Shown piece after piece: positions 45,198-53,974 of a DNA stretch of 64,000 bases. The DNA is from Rhodoferax sp. (GTDB lineage: Bacteria; Pseudomonadota; Gammaproteobacteria; Burkholderiales; Burkholderiaceae_C). How positions within the stretch are numbered: position 1 is the stretch's first letter; the number at the start of each line of letters is the position of its first letter. A program made the position numbers and the translations under genes. The notes beneath the pieces are model-generated. The model ran no database searches and had not been told where the DNA came from. It saw nothing but the letters and a program-made list of their open reading frames with translations. The stretch covers positions 118,883 to 182,882 of the forward strand of contig NZ_JAMPYG010000004.1 in assembly GCF_023700745.1 (NCBI RefSeq), written 5' to 3'.

Positions 45198-46772
45198 ATG
45201 ACCCCAACGCACATGAGAAAAGCTGTCACAAAAAATAGTGTTAGGGCAATCACCAACCTGGGTGTCGCCCTCCTGACCGGGGCAGTGTTCAGTGCCCATG
45301 CGATGACGCTGGGGGAACTCCAGGGTCAGGCACTGATGGGTCGTGCACTGGACCTGAGCGTACCGGTCCGGGCCGGCCAGGGCGATGAACTTTCTGAAGG
45401 GTGCGTGCGCGCCGACATCCATTATGGTGACGCGCCGCAAAAATCGCCACGCCTCACCATTCAAGCCAGCCAACTGCGGTTGCAACTGGCTGAGCCGGTC
45501 AATGAACCGGTCGTGACCGTACAGCTGCGTACGTTTTGTGGCGCCAGCCAGATCCGGAATTATGTGCTGCTGGTGGATTTACCGCCTGATTTCAGTGCCA
45601 ACGTGGTGGCAAACGCCCCTCTGCCAGCCGCCACAACCCCGTTGGACAGGACCGATCCGGCACTGGCGCCGGCCCAGGTGGTGTTAGCCCAGGGGGCTGT
45701 CGCGAAAACACCTAAACCCAGTGTGCTGGCCAAGCGCAAACCTGGCTCATCCAAAGGACAAGTCAAGAAAACTGTCAAAAAACAAACTGCTAAAGCAGTC
45801 ACAGCCAAACGCAAGCAGAAAACAGGAGGCGTTCAACCGGTCAAATCGGTGCTCAAACTCGACCCCATGGAGATTCTCTCCGACCGGATGGACAACCTGG
45901 AACTCAATATGCCGTTCACGCCGGCCGAAGATGCGCTGCTGCAAAGCAGGCAAATCGCAGCCCTGCAAGCCGATGTCAAATCCATGCGGGACCTGACTGT
46001 CAAAAACGACCGCACCCTGCTGGAGCTGCGCAGCCAACTCGAACTGGCGCAATCACAACAGCAGACAACCACCCTTCTTTATGGCTTGATCGCCTTGTTG
46101 CTCCTGGGTGTGGCTGGACTGCTCTGGCTTTGGCGCGGTCAGAAAAAGTTGACGACGGCTGCGCAGTCATGGTGGCAGCACCCTGCCGCAGACGAGCCCG
46201 TCGCTTTTTTGCCGTCTGACGTCGCTGCGCAAGCAAGCAATCCGGCCCCGAAAGAGCCTGTGCCAGTCGTGTCTGTCGCACCTTTCCAAATCAACCCGGA
46301 CGTCGTTCAGGACATCCGTCAGCAGGCTGATTTTTTTGTCTCCCTGGGGCAAGCCGATCGTGCCATCCATATCCTGAGTCTGCACATTGCCAACGCCGAA
46401 CTGCCCAACCCCTTGATCTGCATGGACCTGCTGGGGATTTACCAGCACGCAAACCAGGCCGACGAATTCGACCGCTTGCGCAACGTCTGCCGACAGCACT
46501 TCAACGTGCAGGTTCCCGATCTGACCAGGTTTGGGCATCCGGGTCGAGACCTTGCCTCCTACCCGCAAGTCATGACGATGCTGACTCACCTCTGGCCTGG
46601 CGAACAGGCGCTCTCTTTCATTGACAGTTGCCTCTTCATCAAAGTCAAGTCAAAGCTTTGCCCCCTTCTGGATCTGGCGGCTTTCCGTGATCTGCTGACT
46701 CTGCATGTTGTGGCTGAAGAACTGGCCACCACCCCGCTTGCCACGCCAGCGGTCAAGTCATCACCGATCTGA
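45198..46772 (+). CDS. FimV-like protein
   Basis: A 524-aa envelope protein resembling FimV/TspA, involved in polar pilus or motility assembly in other bacteria. A signal sequence covers about residues 1-35. The FimV N-domain begins MTLGELQGQALMGRALDLSVPV. A low-complexity Lys/Ala/Thr stretch follows (about residues 165-215), then a coiled coil with LELRSQLELAQSQQQ. A single transmembrane segment (LYGLIALLLLGVAGLLWLW) leads into a cytoplasmic C-domain with helical repeats. It lacks the very long acidic tail of the Pseudomonas protein. Confidence 0.7.
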   Translation: MTPTHMRKAVTKNSVRAITNLGVALLTGAVFSAHAMTLGELQGQALMGRALDLSVPVRAGQGDELSEGCVRADIHYGDAPQKSPRLTIQASQLRLQLAEPVNEPVVTVQLRTFCGASQIRNYVLLVDLPPDFSANVVANAPLPAATTPLDRTDPALAPAQVVLAQGAVAKTPKPSVLAKRKPGSSKGQVKKTVKKQTAKAVTAKRKQKTGGVQPVKSVLKLDPMEILSDRMDNLELNMPFTPAEDALLQSRQIAALQADVKSMRDLTVKNDRTLLELRSQLELAQSQQQTTTLLYGLIALLLLGVAGLLWLWRGQKKLTTAAQSWWQHPAADEPVAFLPSDVAAQASNPAPKEPVPVVSVAPFQINPDVVQDIRQQADFFVSLGQADRAIHILSLHIANAELPNPLICMDLLGIYQHANQADEFDRLRNVCRQHFNVQVPDLTRFGHPGRDLASYPQVMTMLTHLWPGEQALSFIDSCLFIKVKSKLCPLLDLAAFRDLLTLHVVAEELATTPLATPAVKSSPI

Positions 46773-46859
46773 ACCAACGACTGCCGTGCAATCGAGCCCT
46801 CCCTGTTACAAGCCAGGTTCGGCTGAAACACAAGCCTGCCTGAAATTTGAACTTTTTGA

Positions 46860-46886
46860 TTGGCACTCAATCACATAGAGTGCTAA
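46860..46886. promoter_or_regulatory. CIRCE element (HrcA operator) at rpoH
   Basis: TTGGCACTC-N9-GAGTGCTAA matches the CIRCE consensus TTAGCACTC-N9-GAGTGCTAA with a single change. A TTGAAC -35-like hexamer lies at 46847-46852, so bound HrcA would cover the -10 and start site. It ends 32 bp before the rpoH ATG. Confidence 0.88.
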
Positions 46887-46918
46887 CATTGCAAATTCGA
46901 GCAACAAGGAGTTCTGGC

Positions 46919-47860
46919 ATGTCTACTTACACTGGCGTTACTGGCACCCCGCTGACCTTGGCAAATCCCTGGTCAGTGGTGCCTGCTTTGGGCCATCTGG
47001 ATGCCTACATTGCGGCCGTCAACCGCATGCCCATGCTGACCCTGGAAGAAGAACAGAGCTACGCCCACAAGCTGCGCCAGGACAATGACCTGGAAGCGGC
47101 CGGAAGGCTGGTGTTGTCGCACCTGCGGCTGGTGGTGTCCATTGCGCGCCAGTATCTGGGCTATGGCTTGCCGCACGGCGACCTGATCCAGGAGGGCAAT
47201 GTCGGCCTGATGAAAGCCGTCAAACGGTTTGACCCCGACCAGGGCGTGCGTCTGGTGAGCTATGCCATGCACTGGATCAAGGCAGAGATTCATGAGTACA
47301 TCCTGAAAAACTGGCGCATGGTCAAGGTGGCCACGACAAAAGCCCAGCGCAAGCTGTTTTTCAACCTGCGTTCCATGAAGCAGCGTTACCAGAGTGATGA
47401 TGCAGCGGCTGAGCTTGATACACACCGCAATACGCTCAACGAGAGCCAGATCGATGCCATGGCCGTCGAGCTGCACGTCAAGCGCGAAGATGTGATCGAA
47501 ATGGAGGCGCGACTGGCTGGCGGTGATGTGCTGCTGGACCCCAGCCCTTCTGATGACGGCGAAGACGCGTTTGGCCCGATTGCCTACCTGACCGATGCTG
47601 CGCACGAACCCACCGCCATGCTGGAAGCACAGCACCGCGACATGCTGGCCAGCGACGGCATTGCCAAGGCGCTCGCTACGCTGGATGAGCGCAGCCGCCA
47701 CATCGTGGAGGAGCGCTGGCTGAAGGTGAATGATGACAACTCGGGCGGCATGACGCTGCATGACCTGGCAGCGGTTTATGGTGTCAGCGCCGAGCGCATT
47801 CGCCAGATTGAAGTTGCCGCCATGAAAAAGATGAAGAAGGCGCTCGTTGAATTTGCCTGA
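46919..47860 (+). CDS. rpoH: RNA polymerase sigma factor RpoH (sigma 32)
   Basis: Heat-shock sigma factor, 313 aa. Region 2 reads GDLIQEGNVGLMKAVKRFDP and VSYAMHWIKAEI. The RpoH box QRKLFFNLR is exact, and region 4 contains a helix-turn-helix near AAVYGVSAERIRQIE. The start ATG 46919 has an AAGGAG ribosome binding site. A CIRCE element sits just upstream, so HrcA repression links the two heat-shock circuits. Confidence 0.96.
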   Translation: MSTYTGVTGTPLTLANPWSVVPALGHLDAYIAAVNRMPMLTLEEEQSYAHKLRQDNDLEAAGRLVLSHLRLVVSIARQYLGYGLPHGDLIQEGNVGLMKAVKRFDPDQGVRLVSYAMHWIKAEIHEYILKNWRMVKVATTKAQRKLFFNLRSMKQRYQSDDAAAELDTHRNTLNESQIDAMAVELHVKREDVIEMEARLAGGDVLLDPSPSDDGEDAFGPIAYLTDAAHEPTAMLEAQHRDMLASDGIAKALATLDERSRHIVEERWLKVNDDNSGGMTLHDLAAVYGVSAERIRQIEVAAMKKMKKALVEFA

Positions 47861-47903
47861 TTCGCCGGCGAAGCGGCGCTGGTTGCCCTGCGCTCTGCGC
47901 CAC

Positions 47904-47941
47904 AATACCCCTGACAGCCCCGACGTCAGGGGTATTTTTTT
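47904..47941 (+). terminator. Intrinsic terminator after rpoH
   Basis: A 12-bp perfect stem (AATACCCCTGAC / GTCAGGGGTATT) with a 9-nt loop runs into seven T residues. It ends rpoH transcripts, and its T-run lies just 5 bp before the ribosome binding site of the Bug receptor gene. Confidence 0.92.
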
Positions 47942-47953
47942 ACAGGAGTCATC

Positions 47954-48943
47954 ATGCGCCGCCAATGGATCAAACTTTCCGTCATATCAATCGCAGCCAG
48001 TACCCTGCCCTTGTTGGCAACAGCTCAGGCTGCTCCCAAAGTGCCGGCCTGGCCCAGCAAGACCTTACGCATCATCGTCGGCTTCCCGGGCGGCTCTTCA
48101 CCTGACCTGACGGCCCGCACGCTGGCTGAGCCCCTGTCCAGAGCGCTCGGCCAGCCAGTCATTGTGGAAAACAAGGTGGGCGCCGGTGGCAACATTGCGG
48201 CCGACTACGTGGCCAAGGCCACTGACAACCATACCCTGGGCCTGATGATCAACGGCAACCTGACCACCGCCAAACTGCTTAACCCCAAGCTGCCATACGA
48301 CCCGCTCAAGGATTTGTTGCCTGTGAGTCTGGTGGGAGTCTCGCCACTGGTACTGATGGCGCCCAAATCTGCGCCTGGCGCCAATGCCCAAGCCTTTCTG
48401 GCGGCTGCCAAACAAGCGGGCGACCGCTGGAGCTATGGCTCGCCTGGCGTCGGCACCATCGGCCACATTGGCATGGAGCTTTTCAAAAGCAAAACCGGAA
48501 CCCAGGCCGTGCACGTGCCCTACCCCGGTTACGCGCAGGTGGCCACCGGCATGATTGGCGGACAGTTGCATCTGTCAATGCTGCCGCCCGCATTGGCAAT
48601 AGCCCAGGTCAAGGGCGACAAGCTGCGTGCCATCGGCGTGACCTCAAGCGGCCGCAGCGCCCTGGCGCCCGATCTGCCCAGCATGGCGGAAGTGGGCGTG
48701 CCTGACTTCAACCTGGAAATATGGAATGCGGTGGCCGCGCCCAAATCGATGCCCCCCGCCCTGGTGGCCAAACTGGCCGTGCTGGTCAGTGACATTGCCC
48801 GCACACCCGAGGTACGGCAAAAACTGTACGCCCAGGGCTGGCAAGTGGTGGGCTCGTCACCGGAAGGCCTGGTCAAACGAATTCAGGCAGATACCCGCAT
48901 GTATGGCGGCATCATCAAAACACTGGACGTGAGCAACCAATAG
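47954..48943 (+). CDS. Bug/TctC-type tripartite tricarboxylate receptor
   Basis: Periplasmic solute receptor of the Bug family, highly expanded in Burkholderiales. A signal peptide ends near residue 24 (ATAQA). Typical motifs are LRIIVGFPGGSSPDLTAR, GQPVIVENKVGAGGNIAADY and PYDPLKDLLPVSLVG. It has no TctA/TctB permease genes beside it, so it is an orphan receptor. With rpoH's terminator just upstream, its own promoter must lie in or before that terminator. The ligand is an unknown carboxylate. Confidence 0.9.
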   Translation: MRRQWIKLSVISIAASTLPLLATAQAAPKVPAWPSKTLRIIVGFPGGSSPDLTARTLAEPLSRALGQPVIVENKVGAGGNIAADYVAKATDNHTLGLMINGNLTTAKLLNPKLPYDPLKDLLPVSLVGVSPLVLMAPKSAPGANAQAFLAAAKQAGDRWSYGSPGVGTIGHIGMELFKSKTGTQAVHVPYPGYAQVATGMIGGQLHLSMLPPALAIAQVKGDKLRAIGVTSSGRSALAPDLPSMAEVGVPDFNLEIWNAVAAPKSMPPALVAKLAVLVSDIARTPEVRQKLYAQGWQVVGSSPEGLVKRIQADTRMYGGIIKTLDVSNQ

Positions 48944-49040
48944 CGATGGCGGCAACATCCGGGCAACACGGGTCACCCTGCCGGGGGCAAGCCCTTTGAC
49001 CCATGGAGAGGCTGTGCCCGGCAAAAACGTCGACAGACGC

Positions 49041-49391
49041 CTAATCTTGTGCAGCTGCGCGAATCGTGTCACGCCCGTTGCGATCCTTGACGCGACCCAG
49101 GTCGGCGTCCAGGGCGCTTGCCAGCTTGTCCACCGCATTGATGAGGGCAACGCCCATCTTGTCGGCCTCGGCCGTGACGGTGACGGGCTGACGACTGGCC
49201 ACGCGGGCCTCGAGTCGACAGCGTTTGTCATTGACACCCGACTTGGCACTGTCGAGGTCGGTCAAAAAGACTTCCAGACGCGTGATATGGTCTGTGAACC
49301 GGGCCAGACGGCTGCCCGCTTCTTCGCGCACCCATTGGGCCAGGGACTGGCCACCCTGAATGTGGTCGTCGGTATTCACCTGAATTTGCAT
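49041..49391 (-). CDS. HPF/RaiA-like ribosome-associated protein
   Basis: A 116-aa protein with the ribosomal hibernation factor fold (beta-alpha-beta-beta-beta-alpha). Family features are IQVNTDDHI at the start, TRLEVFLTDLDSAK and KMGVALINAVDKLASALDADLGRVKDR. It could bind the small ribosomal subunit in stress or stationary phase. It is single and unlinked to rpoN, the usual neighbour of hpf. Confidence 0.75.
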   Translation of the reverse strand: MQIQVNTDDHIQGGQSLAQWVREEAGSRLARFTDHITRLEVFLTDLDSAKSGVNDKRCRLEARVASRQPVTVTAEADKMGVALINAVDKLASALDADLGRVKDRNGRDTIRAAAQD

Positions 49392-49540
49392 GTGAGTTCT
49401 CCTGGGTTAAGTCCGGCTACTGGTCCGGCACAAGCAATTCATTAACTGGTTTCACTTTACCTCAAGCCCGGCACCAGCAAGGTGAGGATACGCAGGTTTC
49501 ACACACACGGCGCAAGGCCTCACACGGTTGTAGCCGGCTC

Positions 49541-50152
49541 TCAGGACGCCGACGCAAGCAACTGTTTGATATCAGCCGCCGTCAATTCAGGCTTGGTACC
49601 GTAACGGGTGAACAGGCGCAGTTTGCCCTTGGGGTCATAAACATAGCTGCCAGCGGTGTGGTCCATGGTGTAGCTGGTGGGGGTTGGACCGTCTACCTTT
49701 TTGTAATACACCTTGTAGTCTTTGGCAAGCACGGCCAACTGCTCAGGTGTTGGCACCAGCGCCAGAAAGGAGGGATCAAAAGCGCCCATGTATTCCTTGA
49801 GCATCTCGGGCTTGTCGCGTGCGGGATCAATGGTGACAAACAGGCCCTGGACACGCTCACCGTCTTTGCCCAGCAATTGCTTGATCTGGGCCATCTCGGC
49901 CATGGAGGTCGGGCAAACGTCGGGGCACTGGGTGTAGCCGAAGAACATCATGACAATTTTGCCCTGGAAATCCTGGAGCGTGCGTGTCTGCCCGTTGTGG
50001 TCGGTGAGGGAAAATCCTTTGGCGTAATCCGCACCAGTGATGTCAATGGCTGTGAACTGAGGGGCATTAGGCGAGCAGGCTGAGAAAAGACCTGTCGTCC
50101 CCAGCACCATAGCGCAAGCTGTGATTGATTTGAGCGCGTTTCGTTTGTTCAT
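49541..50152 (-). CDS. SCO1/SenC family copper chaperone
   Basis: Assembles the CuA centre of cytochrome oxidase subunit II. The N-terminus is a lipoprotein signal (lipobox GLFSAC, Cys26). The thioredoxin-like domain keeps the copper ligands Cys76 and Cys80 in TQCPDVCPT and His165 in TMDHTAGSYVYDP. It is the last gene of the oxidase assembly run and follows ctaB by 39 bp. Confidence 0.93.
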   Translation of the reverse strand: MNKRNALKSITACAMVLGTTGLFSACSPNAPQFTAIDITGADYAKGFSLTDHNGQTRTLQDFQGKIVMMFFGYTQCPDVCPTSMAEMAQIKQLLGKDGERVQGLFVTIDPARDKPEMLKEYMGAFDPSFLALVPTPEQLAVLAKDYKVYYKKVDGPTPTSYTMDHTAGSYVYDPKGKLRLFTRYGTKPELTAADIKQLLASAS

Positions 50153-50191
50153 GAAGTTGATGATAAACCGGGCAGGTTGAAGCCCTGGCCG

Positions 50192-51103
50192 TTACAGGTA
50201 GTGGTCGATCAGCAGCGCGGCAAACAACAGGCTCAGGTGAATGAGGGAAAACCTGAAGGTTTTACGCGCCAGCAAATCAGAATAATCACGCCACAACCAC
50301 CAGGCATGCAGGATGAATCCGGCGTTCAGCACCACGGCCACAACCAGATACAGCCAGGAACTCATGCCGTAGATAAAGGGCAGCAGACACGCCGCCAGCA
50401 GGATGAAGGTGTAGAGCAGCACCATCAACTGGGTGAATTCATTGCCATGGGTCACAGGCAGCATCGGCAGGCCGGACTTGCGATAGTCCTCCACCCGGTA
50501 CAGCGCCAGTGCCCAGAAATGCGGTGGCGTCCACAGGAAGATGATCAAAAACAAAATCAGCGCTTCCGGCCCCACGTTACCCGCCATGGCAGCCCAGCCC
50601 AGCACCGGCGGCATGGCCCCGGAGGCACCACCAATCACAATATTTTGCGGGGTCATTGGCTTCAGGATCACCGTGTAAATCACCGCGTAGCCAATGAAGG
50701 TGGCAAACGTCAACCACATGGTGAGCGGGTTCACGGCAAAGTAGAGCAGCGTCGAACCCAGTGCGCAGAGGACGGCCGAAAACAGCAGGGTTTGATGATT
50801 TCCCAGTTGGCCCCGCGCTGTCGGGCGCCAAGCGGTGCGTTTCATCTTGGCGTCAATGCCTTTTTCAAGGATGCAGTTGAACGCGGCCGCGGCCCCTGCA
50901 ACCAACCAAATACCCAAACAAGCCATCGCGGCCACACCAACCTCATGCCAGGACGGCACGCCCGGCACCGCCAGCAGCATGCCGATCAGGGCGCAAAACA
51001 CAATCAACTGAATGACGCGCGGCTTGGTCAACGCGTAGTACTGCGCCCAGATGGAGGCTTCCCTGGCCATGCTGGGTTTGGTCGGTTGAGTGGCTTGGTT
51101 CAT
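50192..51103 (-). CDS. ctaB: Protohaem IX farnesyltransferase (haem O synthase)
   Basis: Transfers a farnesyl group to haem B, the first step to haem A. The 303-aa membrane protein belongs to the UbiA superfamily: [30 protein letters not shown], and the aspartate-containing [19 protein letters not shown]. It is followed by the SCO gene and preceded by ctaA. Confidence 0.95.
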   Translation of the reverse strand: MNQATQPTKPSMAREASIWAQYYALTKPRVIQLIVFCALIGMLLAVPGVPSWHEVGVAAMACLGIWLVAGAAAAFNCILEKGIDAKMKRTAWRPTARGQLGNHQTLLFSAVLCALGSTLLYFAVNPLTMWLTFATFIGYAVIYTVILKPMTPQNIVIGGASGAMPPVLGWAAMAGNVGPEALILFLIIFLWTPPHFWALALYRVEDYRKSGLPMLPVTHGNEFTQLMVLLYTFILLAACLLPFIYGMSSWLYLVVAVVLNAGFILHAWWLWRDYSDLLARKTFRFSLIHLSLLFAALLIDHYL

Positions 51104-51122
51104 GCGACGCTCCGGAATTCTT

Positions 51123-52265
51123 TCATGGCAGAGTGGCCACGTGCTTCACTGTCCGAGATGCGCTTGACTTTGTCACAAGCCAGGTCAACAACAGGGCCAG
51201 GGCCGCCGCACCGGCGGTATGCAATAAGGCGGCAAGCAAAGGCCAGTCAAACACCACATTGCTCAGCCCCGTGATCAACTGCAAGGCGGTCAAGACGGCC
51301 AACATCTTGGCCGGGCGCCGCCAACTGGCGCGGTGTAACCAACAGGCTGACACACACAACAAGGCCAGCAACAGGTAAGCCATCAAACGGTGCACGTAAT
51401 GAATAGCGGTCAGGGCAGCAAAGTCGATGGGGACGCCGCTGGCTGTCAGACCCAGCGCACGCCAGACCTCAAACCCTTGGCGAAAGTCCATCGCAGGCCA
51501 CCACTGACCCTGACACTTCGGAAACTCCTCGCAAGCCAGCACCGCGTAGTTGGTGCTGACCCAGCCTCCAAGCATGACTTGCACAACCAACATCAACAGG
51601 ACCAGGGACAAGTAGCGCTGGAGTGAACGGGGGATGGCCGGCAGCGCCTGTGCCATCGAATCTCCATGCGTCGTTTGCAGGCCAAGCAGCATCAGCAAAC
51701 CCAGACCCCCCAACAAATGCAAGGTGACGATCGCCGGATACAGCTTCATGGTGACCGTCAAGGCACCAAAAGCGCCTTGCATACAAACCCAGAAAAGGGT
51801 CAATGTTGGCAGCCATGGACCTGCCACGGCCTGCGTTGTCAAATCAACCTGACTGCGCACCAACCAGCGCTGACGCCAAGCCAGCGCCGTCAGCACCACG
51901 ATCAGAGCGCCAACGCTTGAAGCCAGGTAGCGGTGCAACATTTCGATCCATGCCTTGCTGTGGGTAACCGGCCCACTGGGCATCGCGCTCCGGGCTTCGT
52001 CGATCTGCTGTGACGCCCCAAGCGGCGAACTGCTGCCATAGCAACCCGGCCAATCCGGGCAGCCCAGACCCGAGTCGGTCAGCCGCGTGAAGGCACCAAA
52101 GACCACCAGGTCAAAGGTCACGAACAAGAGAAGCACCGTCAAAGCATGGCGTCTTGCCTGCAGCGTGGGGTGGCGGCGCCAGATCCAGGCGATCGGCAGC
52201 ACCACCACGCAGGCCACCATCAGCAGCATCTGCGCCAGAGGCGATAAATCGTACAAAGAAGTCAC
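51123..52265 (-). CDS. ctaA: Haem A synthase
   Basis: Oxidises haem O to haem A in the inner membrane. It is 380 aa with about eight membrane helices. The conserved [22 protein letters not shown] lies near residue 60, and paired histidines ([13 protein letters not shown] and [14 protein letters not shown]) serve as haem ligands. The start is GTG 52265. It is the partner of ctaB downstream. Confidence 0.95.
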   Translation of the reverse strand: MTSLYDLSPLAQMLLMVACVVVLPIAWIWRRHPTLQARRHALTVLLLFVTFDLVVFGAFTRLTDSGLGCPDWPGCYGSSSPLGASQQIDEARSAMPSGPVTHSKAWIEMLHRYLASSVGALIVVLTALAWRQRWLVRSQVDLTTQAVAGPWLPTLTLFWVCMQGAFGALTVTMKLYPAIVTLHLLGGLGLLMLLGLQTTHGDSMAQALPAIPRSLQRYLSLVLLMLVVQVMLGGWVSTNYAVLACEEFPKCQGQWWPAMDFRQGFEVWRALGLTASGVPIDFAALTAIHYVHRLMAYLLLALLCVSACWLHRASWRRPAKMLAVLTALQLITGLSNVVFDWPLLAALLHTAGAAALALLLTWLVTKSSASRTVKHVATLP

Positions 52266-52272
52266 GGTGAAC

Positions 52273-52989
52273 TCAAGGCTTGTCGACTCGCCCGGGCTTG
52301 TCCCAGGACGTCGAAGCGGTCAGCAATCGGCTCAGATCGCGTTTGGCCTGGGCCGCGTTCTTGACGTCGAGATCAGCCGGAAAACGCATCATCCATTTGC
52401 CGAAAGGGTCGACCACATAGAGATGATCAGACAGCTTTTGCCCCTTGCCAGGCGACAACCATTGCGCCAGACCTGCGGCATCCACCCGCAACACCAGCGC
52501 ACTGCTCAAGGCCGGCAACAGGGCTTGCGGCACCTCGGCCTGGTCATCCACCAACCAGACCCAGTCCATCCGGTCTTTGTCGCGACCCATGGTCTCACGC
52601 AGTTGGCGCTGCAAATACAAGTGCTGTTGACACTGTGCATTGCATGCACCGCCGGCAACGCTGACCAGCAGCCATTGGCCTTTGAGCGAGACGAGTTGGT
52701 CCTGCTTGCCATCAAGGCCATGGGTCAGCAAAACCGGCACATCCCTCTGCGGCTCAATCAGTTCGCCGAAACTCTTGATCCGATCCGGCCTGAAAAAGTA
52801 GAACGTCAGATAGGACGCCACAACAGGCGCGGCACACACCAGCCAGACCAGCAACAGCCAAGTACGCCCCCGGCGCGTGCGCCCGGGCGGATCGCGCAGA
52901 GCCTCCTCTGCAGTTGGCACGGTGTTGACAACCATGGTCAACGGTGTATCCCAGTCTTCAGACTTGGTTGCGTCGGAATCGTTTAACAA
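52273..52989 (-). CDS. Divergent SCO-like protein in the oxidase cluster
   Basis: A 238-aa protein with one membrane segment (residues about 43-66) and a periplasmic thioredoxin-like domain. It keeps the two cysteines of SCO proteins at the same spacing (Cys116 and Cys120 in GGACNAQCQQH) and a histidine (His189 in SDHLYVVDPFGKW) that aligns with the SCO copper ligand. This suggests copper or thiol work on cytochrome oxidase. Homologues elsewhere are usually left as hypothetical. The start is TTG 52989, overlapping SURF1 by 32 bp; ATG 52935 is the alternative. Confidence 0.75.
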   Translation of the reverse strand: MLNDSDATKSEDWDTPLTMVVNTVPTAEEALRDPPGRTRRGRTWLLLVWLVCAAPVVASYLTFYFFRPDRIKSFGELIEPQRDVPVLLTHGLDGKQDQLVSLKGQWLLVSVAGGACNAQCQQHLYLQRQLRETMGRDKDRMDWVWLVDDQAEVPQALLPALSSALVLRVDAAGLAQWLSPGKGQKLSDHLYVVDPFGKWMMRFPADLDVKNAAQAKRDLSRLLTASTSWDKPGRVDKP

Positions 52990-53677
52990 TTTGAAACCAA
53001 AGGTAATAGAGAGCGACCAGCCCGCTCAGGGCGAACCACTGAAATGCATAACCGTAATGGGTGTCGACGCCGGTATTAGGCTGCGGCCAATTTCTGGACA
53101 ACCCGTCGCGCATATCGCCAGTCTCTTGCACGGAAATAGGCGCCAGACCCAAACCCAAAGCATCACCATAGGTCTTCAGATCGAGATTTTGCCTGATGCG
53201 CCCGTCATCACCACCGCCCAAATCGAAATGGCGGGACGGTGGTGGGGATACCATGCCCTCAATCTGAACGACCGACGATGGGTTGGCAACATGGGGCAAA
53301 GCTTGACGGTCTACAAAATTGCGTGCCACCCAGCCCCTTTGCACCAGAACCACCTGCCCTGTGGGCTCAAGCTTCAAAGGCGTCACCACCACAAAACCCA
53401 CGCGTTTGTTCATGGTCCGGTTATCCAGAAACACCGTGGCGTCGGCCAACCAGCGGCCCGTCAATTTCACGCGCCGATAAAGCAGCTCACCCGTGCCAAG
53501 CATGGCCAGAAAACCCTCGTTATCCAGTTGCGGTCTGGCCTGGTTTTCAGCGATCGCGTCGCGCATCGCGAGTTTCTGAACGGCACGGCCCAGCTGCCAT
53601 TGCCCCAGTGCCAGGCCCAGCACAAATACCAACAACGAGAAACAACTCACGATCCAGAAACGCCCGCGTGCACTCAC
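52958..53677 (-). CDS. SURF1 family cytochrome oxidase assembly protein
   Basis: Helps insert haem A into subunit I. It has two membrane anchors (near residues 8-24 and at the C-terminus, FQWFALSGLVALYYLWF). The conserved core reads LALGQWQLGRAVQKLA near the start, RPVKLTGRWL-like RRVKLTGRWLADATVFLDNR, and VLVQRGWVAR. I start at GTG 53677 (239 aa), because the longer frame is antisense to the DUF2909 gene. It lies in the usual place between ctaE and ctaA. Confidence 0.88.
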   Translation of the reverse strand: MSARGRFWIVSCFSLLVFVLGLALGQWQLGRAVQKLAMRDAIAENQARPQLDNEGFLAMLGTGELLYRRVKLTGRWLADATVFLDNRTMNKRVGFVVVTPLKLEPTGQVVLVQRGWVARNFVDRQALPHVANPSSVVQIEGMVSPPPSRHFDLGGGDDGRIRQNLDLKTYGDALGLGLAPISVQETGDMRDGLSRNWPQPNTGVDTHYGYAFQWFALSGLVALYYLWFQIVKRFRRNQV

Positions 53678-53692
53678 GTGATAATCCCGTTC

Positions 53693-53905
53693 ATGAAATA
53701 CATAGTCATTGTGGCCTTCATTGGTATTTTGGGCAGCCTGGCCTCGGCGTTCGTCTTCATGATGAAAAAAGACGGCAGTGACAAAAACCGCGCCAAGCAC
53801 ATGGCCAAGTCGCTGGCGCTACGGGTTGGTTTGTCTATTTTGCTGTTCACAAGCATTTTGGTGGCCTGGTGGCTGGGGCTGATTTCACCCACGGGCACAC
53901 CCTAA
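53693..53905 (+). CDS. DUF2909 twin-transmembrane protein
   Basis: A 70-aa protein with two membrane helices (YIVIVAFIGILGSLASAFVF and VGLSILLFTSILVAWWLGL). Small proteins of this family sit near cox genes in betaproteobacteria. It is on the plus strand, opposed to the rest of the cox cluster, and divergent from SURF1 with 15 bp between starts. Function unknown. Confidence 0.8.
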   Translation: MKYIVIVAFIGILGSLASAFVFMMKKDGSDKNRAKHMAKSLALRVGLSILLFTSILVAWWLGLISPTGTP

Positions 53906-53974
53906 GGAACCAACGCCCACTAGGCGTTTTTTGGCAGCCACTGCGCAAGGCGGGGCCTGAGCAGGCGACCAAGT

